From positions 1-9,451 of the forward strand of contig JBPCSL010000156.1 of NCBI GenBank assembly GCA_051007175.1: DNA of 9,451 bases, written 5' to 3'. This document shows positions 8,160 through 9,451 of the stretch, in pieces; the first letter of the stretch is position 1, and every line of letters starts with the position of its first letter. Under the pieces are notes generated by a model that made no database searches, was not told the origin of the DNA, and was given only the letters and a program-made list of their open reading frames with translations. This DNA is from Mxb001 sp051007175 (GTDB lineage Bacteria; Actinomycetota; Actinomycetes; S36-B12). Position numbers and translations under genes: made by a program.

Positions 8160-8515
8160 GCTCACTGGCACTGTGGTCGGTCATCGACATCGTCGCGCTC
8201 ATCGCGGGACTGGCGATCTATCTCTTCATCGTGGGCTCTCAGTTGAAGGCGATCGCCACCGACCTGGAGGAGTCCGCGGACCTCGTGTGGCAGATCAAGC
8301 GCGATGCCGAGGCGATCGAGCCCGGCCTCACCGCGATCAACAGCACCGGGCGCGTGGTGGCCGGTGCCCTGCCTCTGCTCTACGGCATGGGCGAGGGGAT
8401 CGTGGCCGGGGCGACGTTCAAGCACGAGGAGCACGAGGCCGAGGGCGTGGCGCGCCCCGCGATGGGCACGCGTCGCTCGCGTCTCATGGAGGGTGTCGGT
8501 CTCTCGGTCGACTGA
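8156..8515 (+). CDS. Small single-span membrane protein, cox-linked (5 of 5)
   Basis: This encodes 119 residues, the longest of the five. The membrane span (about 6-27) is followed by an acidic amphipathic or coiled-coil-like helix (about 30-62), with N62-S63-T64 in the place of the N-T motif of the others. A second, weaker hydrophobic stretch (about 68-89) could touch the membrane. The C-terminal 30 residues are charged. The start overlaps the previous gene by 4 bases. Its stop codon lies inside the hairpin 8501-8522, making it the last gene of the operon. Confidence 0.75.
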   Translation: MSSLALWSVIDIVALIAGLAIYLFIVGSQLKAIATDLEESADLVWQIKRDAEAIEPGLTAINSTGRVVAGALPLLYGMGEGIVAGATFKHEEHEAEGVARPAMGTRRSRLMEGVGLSVD

Positions 8516-8522
8516 CCGAGGG
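8501..8522. terminator. Probable bidirectional terminator between convergent operons
   Basis: CTCGGTC (8503-8509) and GACCGAG (8514-8520) form a 7-bp stem with a 4-base loop, extendable to 9 bp with one G-T pair. The loop and second arm contain the stop codon of the last cox-operon gene (8513-8515). It sits in the short gap before the convergent minus-strand gene that ends at 8528. No T tract follows on either strand, so termination efficiency is uncertain. Confidence 0.45.
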
Positions 8523-8527
8523 ATGGC

Positions 8528-8956
8528 TTAGCCCGGGTCGCGCCCGGTGGTGAGGGCGTCGGTGACGGGAGTCTCGTACTCCCCGATCCACTCGTCCTTC
8601 CAGCCCTGGTCGAACTTCTCCAGGTTGCAGCTGGGGTCGTAGATCGCGATGAGTTCCCGCGCGATCTGCTCGCGATGGGCCCGGGTGCCACCGGGGACCT
8701 CGAACCAGCAGACGTGGATGTTGAACTTCCCGTCAGCGCGCTTTACCCAGGCCTGCGCGCGCGGATGGCGCAGCGGGAAGCCTTCCTGTGACAGGTCGTC
8801 GGAATGGCCCACGTAGATGACGGAGAACTCCTGGGGCCGCGCCGGGTTGGACTTGGCGAGGATCGCGTAGACCGCGGGTACTGCCGGCGGGGTCCAGCCC
8901 GGTAGGGAGCGGGGCCCCTCGAAGGAGTAGCCGGCGAGGCTGCCCAGACGGATCAC
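8528..8956 (-). CDS. GIY-YIG-like domain protein
   Basis: This encodes 142 residues from GTG 8956. A GIY-YIG-like core is visible: a first strand AVYAI (28-32, in the GIY place) and IYVGHS (47-52, in the YIG place). A region with R63/R66 and H64 follows, then a helix with E96 and E101, ending in YDPSCN with N111. These are the usual positions of the catalytic Arg, Glu and metal-site Asn. The family cleaves DNA in repair, restriction and mobile elements, but small stand-alone members often have no known substrate. Here no mobile-element context is seen. The start overlaps the preceding stop by 4 bases (GTGA), so translation is coupled to the gene at 8953-9255. An expected role in CO oxidation is not evident. 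Confidence 0.7.
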   Translation of the reverse strand: MIRLGSLAGYSFEGPRSLPGWTPPAVPAVYAILAKSNPARPQEFSVIYVGHSDDLSQEGFPLRHPRAQAWVKRADGKFNIHVCWFEVPGGTRAHREQIARELIAIYDPSCNLEKFDQGWKDEWIGEYETPVTDALTTGRDPG

Positions 8957-9255
8957 GCGGGACCTGGCTCGTCGTCAAGGTCGGCGTAGTCCTCGTCCTC
9001 GCCGATCGTTTCGGCGCGGGCCACCGGCCAGGCCGGCAGGGAGGTCTTCGCGACCGCCTCCGCGAACTGCGCGAGCGCGATCTCTACGGCCTCATCGGAG
9101 GTGGGGGCCTCGACGATGATCTGCGCGCCGTAGCCCATGGTGCCGAATCCCGAGGCGATGCCCCCGAGGCCGGCGACGGCGTCCGCGAGTTCGACAACCT
9201 CCTCGAGGGTGATCTCGCGATCGCCCTCGGCTTCCAGGGACACGCTGAATCTCAT
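8953..9255 (-). CDS. Small acidic protein of unknown function, coxE-linked
   Basis: This encodes 100 residues. The strand/helix pattern (strand 1-10, helix about 18-31, strand about 47-51, helix about 54-72, strand about 77-84) suggests a small alpha/beta sandwich. It has a glycine-rich loop around 31-46 and an acidic tail (EDEDYADLDDE). There is no signal peptide, membrane span or cysteine. The start is placed at ATG 9255, two bases after the stop of the CoxE-like gene, with GAAGGTGGG upstream. An alternative TTG at 9261 would overlap that stop by 4 bases. It sits between the CoxE-like gene and the GIY-YIG-like gene in a tightly packed operon. No family is recognised. Confidence 0.65.
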   Translation of the reverse strand: MRFSVSLEAEGDREITLEEVVELADAVAGLGGIASGFGTMGYGAQIIVEAPTSDEAVEIALAQFAEAVAKTSLPAWPVARAETIGEDEDYADLDDEPGPA

Positions 9256-9257
9256 GG

Positions 9258-9451
9258 TCAACCCACCTTCGGAAGTCTCTCGGCCAGCCGCTCGAGGCTA
9301 GCGAGGTTGTGGCCGGAGTGCACCTCGTCGATAAAGGGATTGGCCACGATCATGCCCAGCGAGGCGGGGACGTAGACGGGGGCATCTCCCTTGTGGGGGT
9401 TGACCCAGATGACGCGATGGGCGATGCGGCGCAGGCCCTCCATGGCCTCCT
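9258..9451 (-). CDS. CoxE-like VWA-domain protein, C-terminal part
   Basis: Only the last 64 or so codons are in the window; the frame stays open to the right edge. The stretch RRIAHRVIWVNPHKGD, followed by a P..LGM motif and SGHNLASLERLAERL, matches the C-terminus of CoxE-like von Willebrand factor A proteins (R-R-x-A-x-R-V-x-W-x-N-P, GM, LxSLEEL). CoxE works with the AAA+ protein CoxD to build the copper-sulfur part of the CO dehydrogenase active site. An ATG at 9443 with AGGAGG just before it could mimic a complete 61-residue gene, but the homologous pattern already begins at the edge, so a partial gene is preferred. CoxD would be expected upstream, beyond the right edge. Confidence 0.72.
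   Translation of the reverse strand, partial: EAMEGLRRIAHRVIWVNPHKGDAPVYVPASLGMIVANPFIDEVHSGHNLASLERLAERLPKVG

Noticed and set aside
8528..8956. GIY-YIG-like gene as sign of a homing or mobile element
   Set aside because: It is translationally coupled to its operon neighbours, and no terminal repeats, intron features or transposase are present.
9258..9443. A complete 61-residue gene starting at ATG 9443 behind AGGAGG
   Set aside because: The sequence matches the C-terminus of CoxE-like VWA proteins and the frame is open to the edge; the AGGAGG is read as Glu-Ala codons of the longer protein.

Overview
The window is high-GC DNA that reads as actinobacterial. Codons are strongly GC at the third position, purine-rich ribosome-binding sites are spaced normally, two genes have a TAnnnT -10 box 6-7 bases before the start codon (the leaderless pattern), and the tRNA gene does not encode its CCA end. 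The core is a cluster for aerobic carbon monoxide oxidation. The large subunit carries AYRCSFR, the form I (true CO dehydrogenase) active-site signature, and the subunit order M-S-L is the form I order.

Layout: a tRNA-Pro(GGG) gene lies at 40-113. Two minus-strand genes for secreted proteins follow: an allene-oxide-cyclase/dirigent-like barrel (183-671) and an unrecognised 179-residue protein (784-1323). A 19-bp perfect hairpin (722-764) ends the transcript of the second. A divergent intergenic region of about 200 bases (1324-1530) with several inverted repeats separates these from a plus-strand block.

The plus block is xdhC/coxF-like (1531-2382), a probable promoter, an unknown 76-residue protein (2476-2706), coxM, coxS, coxL and coxG (2728-7113), then five small single-span membrane proteins (7128-8515). 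Gaps from the 76-residue gene onward are 1-21 bases, and the last pair overlaps by 4, so 2476-8515 looks like one operon. A hairpin at 8501-8522 ends it. A convergent minus-strand operon follows: the C-terminus of a CoxE-like VWA protein (running off the right edge), an unknown 100-residue protein, and a GIY-YIG-like protein.

Working together: CoxM (FAD), CoxS (two 2Fe-2S clusters) and CoxL (Mo-Cu centre) form the soluble enzyme. XdhC and CoxE (with a CoxD ATPase expected off the edge) would mature the active site. CoxG would link the enzyme to the quinone pool at the membrane. The most novel element is the row of five small membrane proteins directly after coxG. At least two are ungapped tandem duplicates, all have the same architecture with a predicted cytoplasmic amphipathic tail, and they could form a membrane platform or electron-transfer accessory for CO dehydrogenase.
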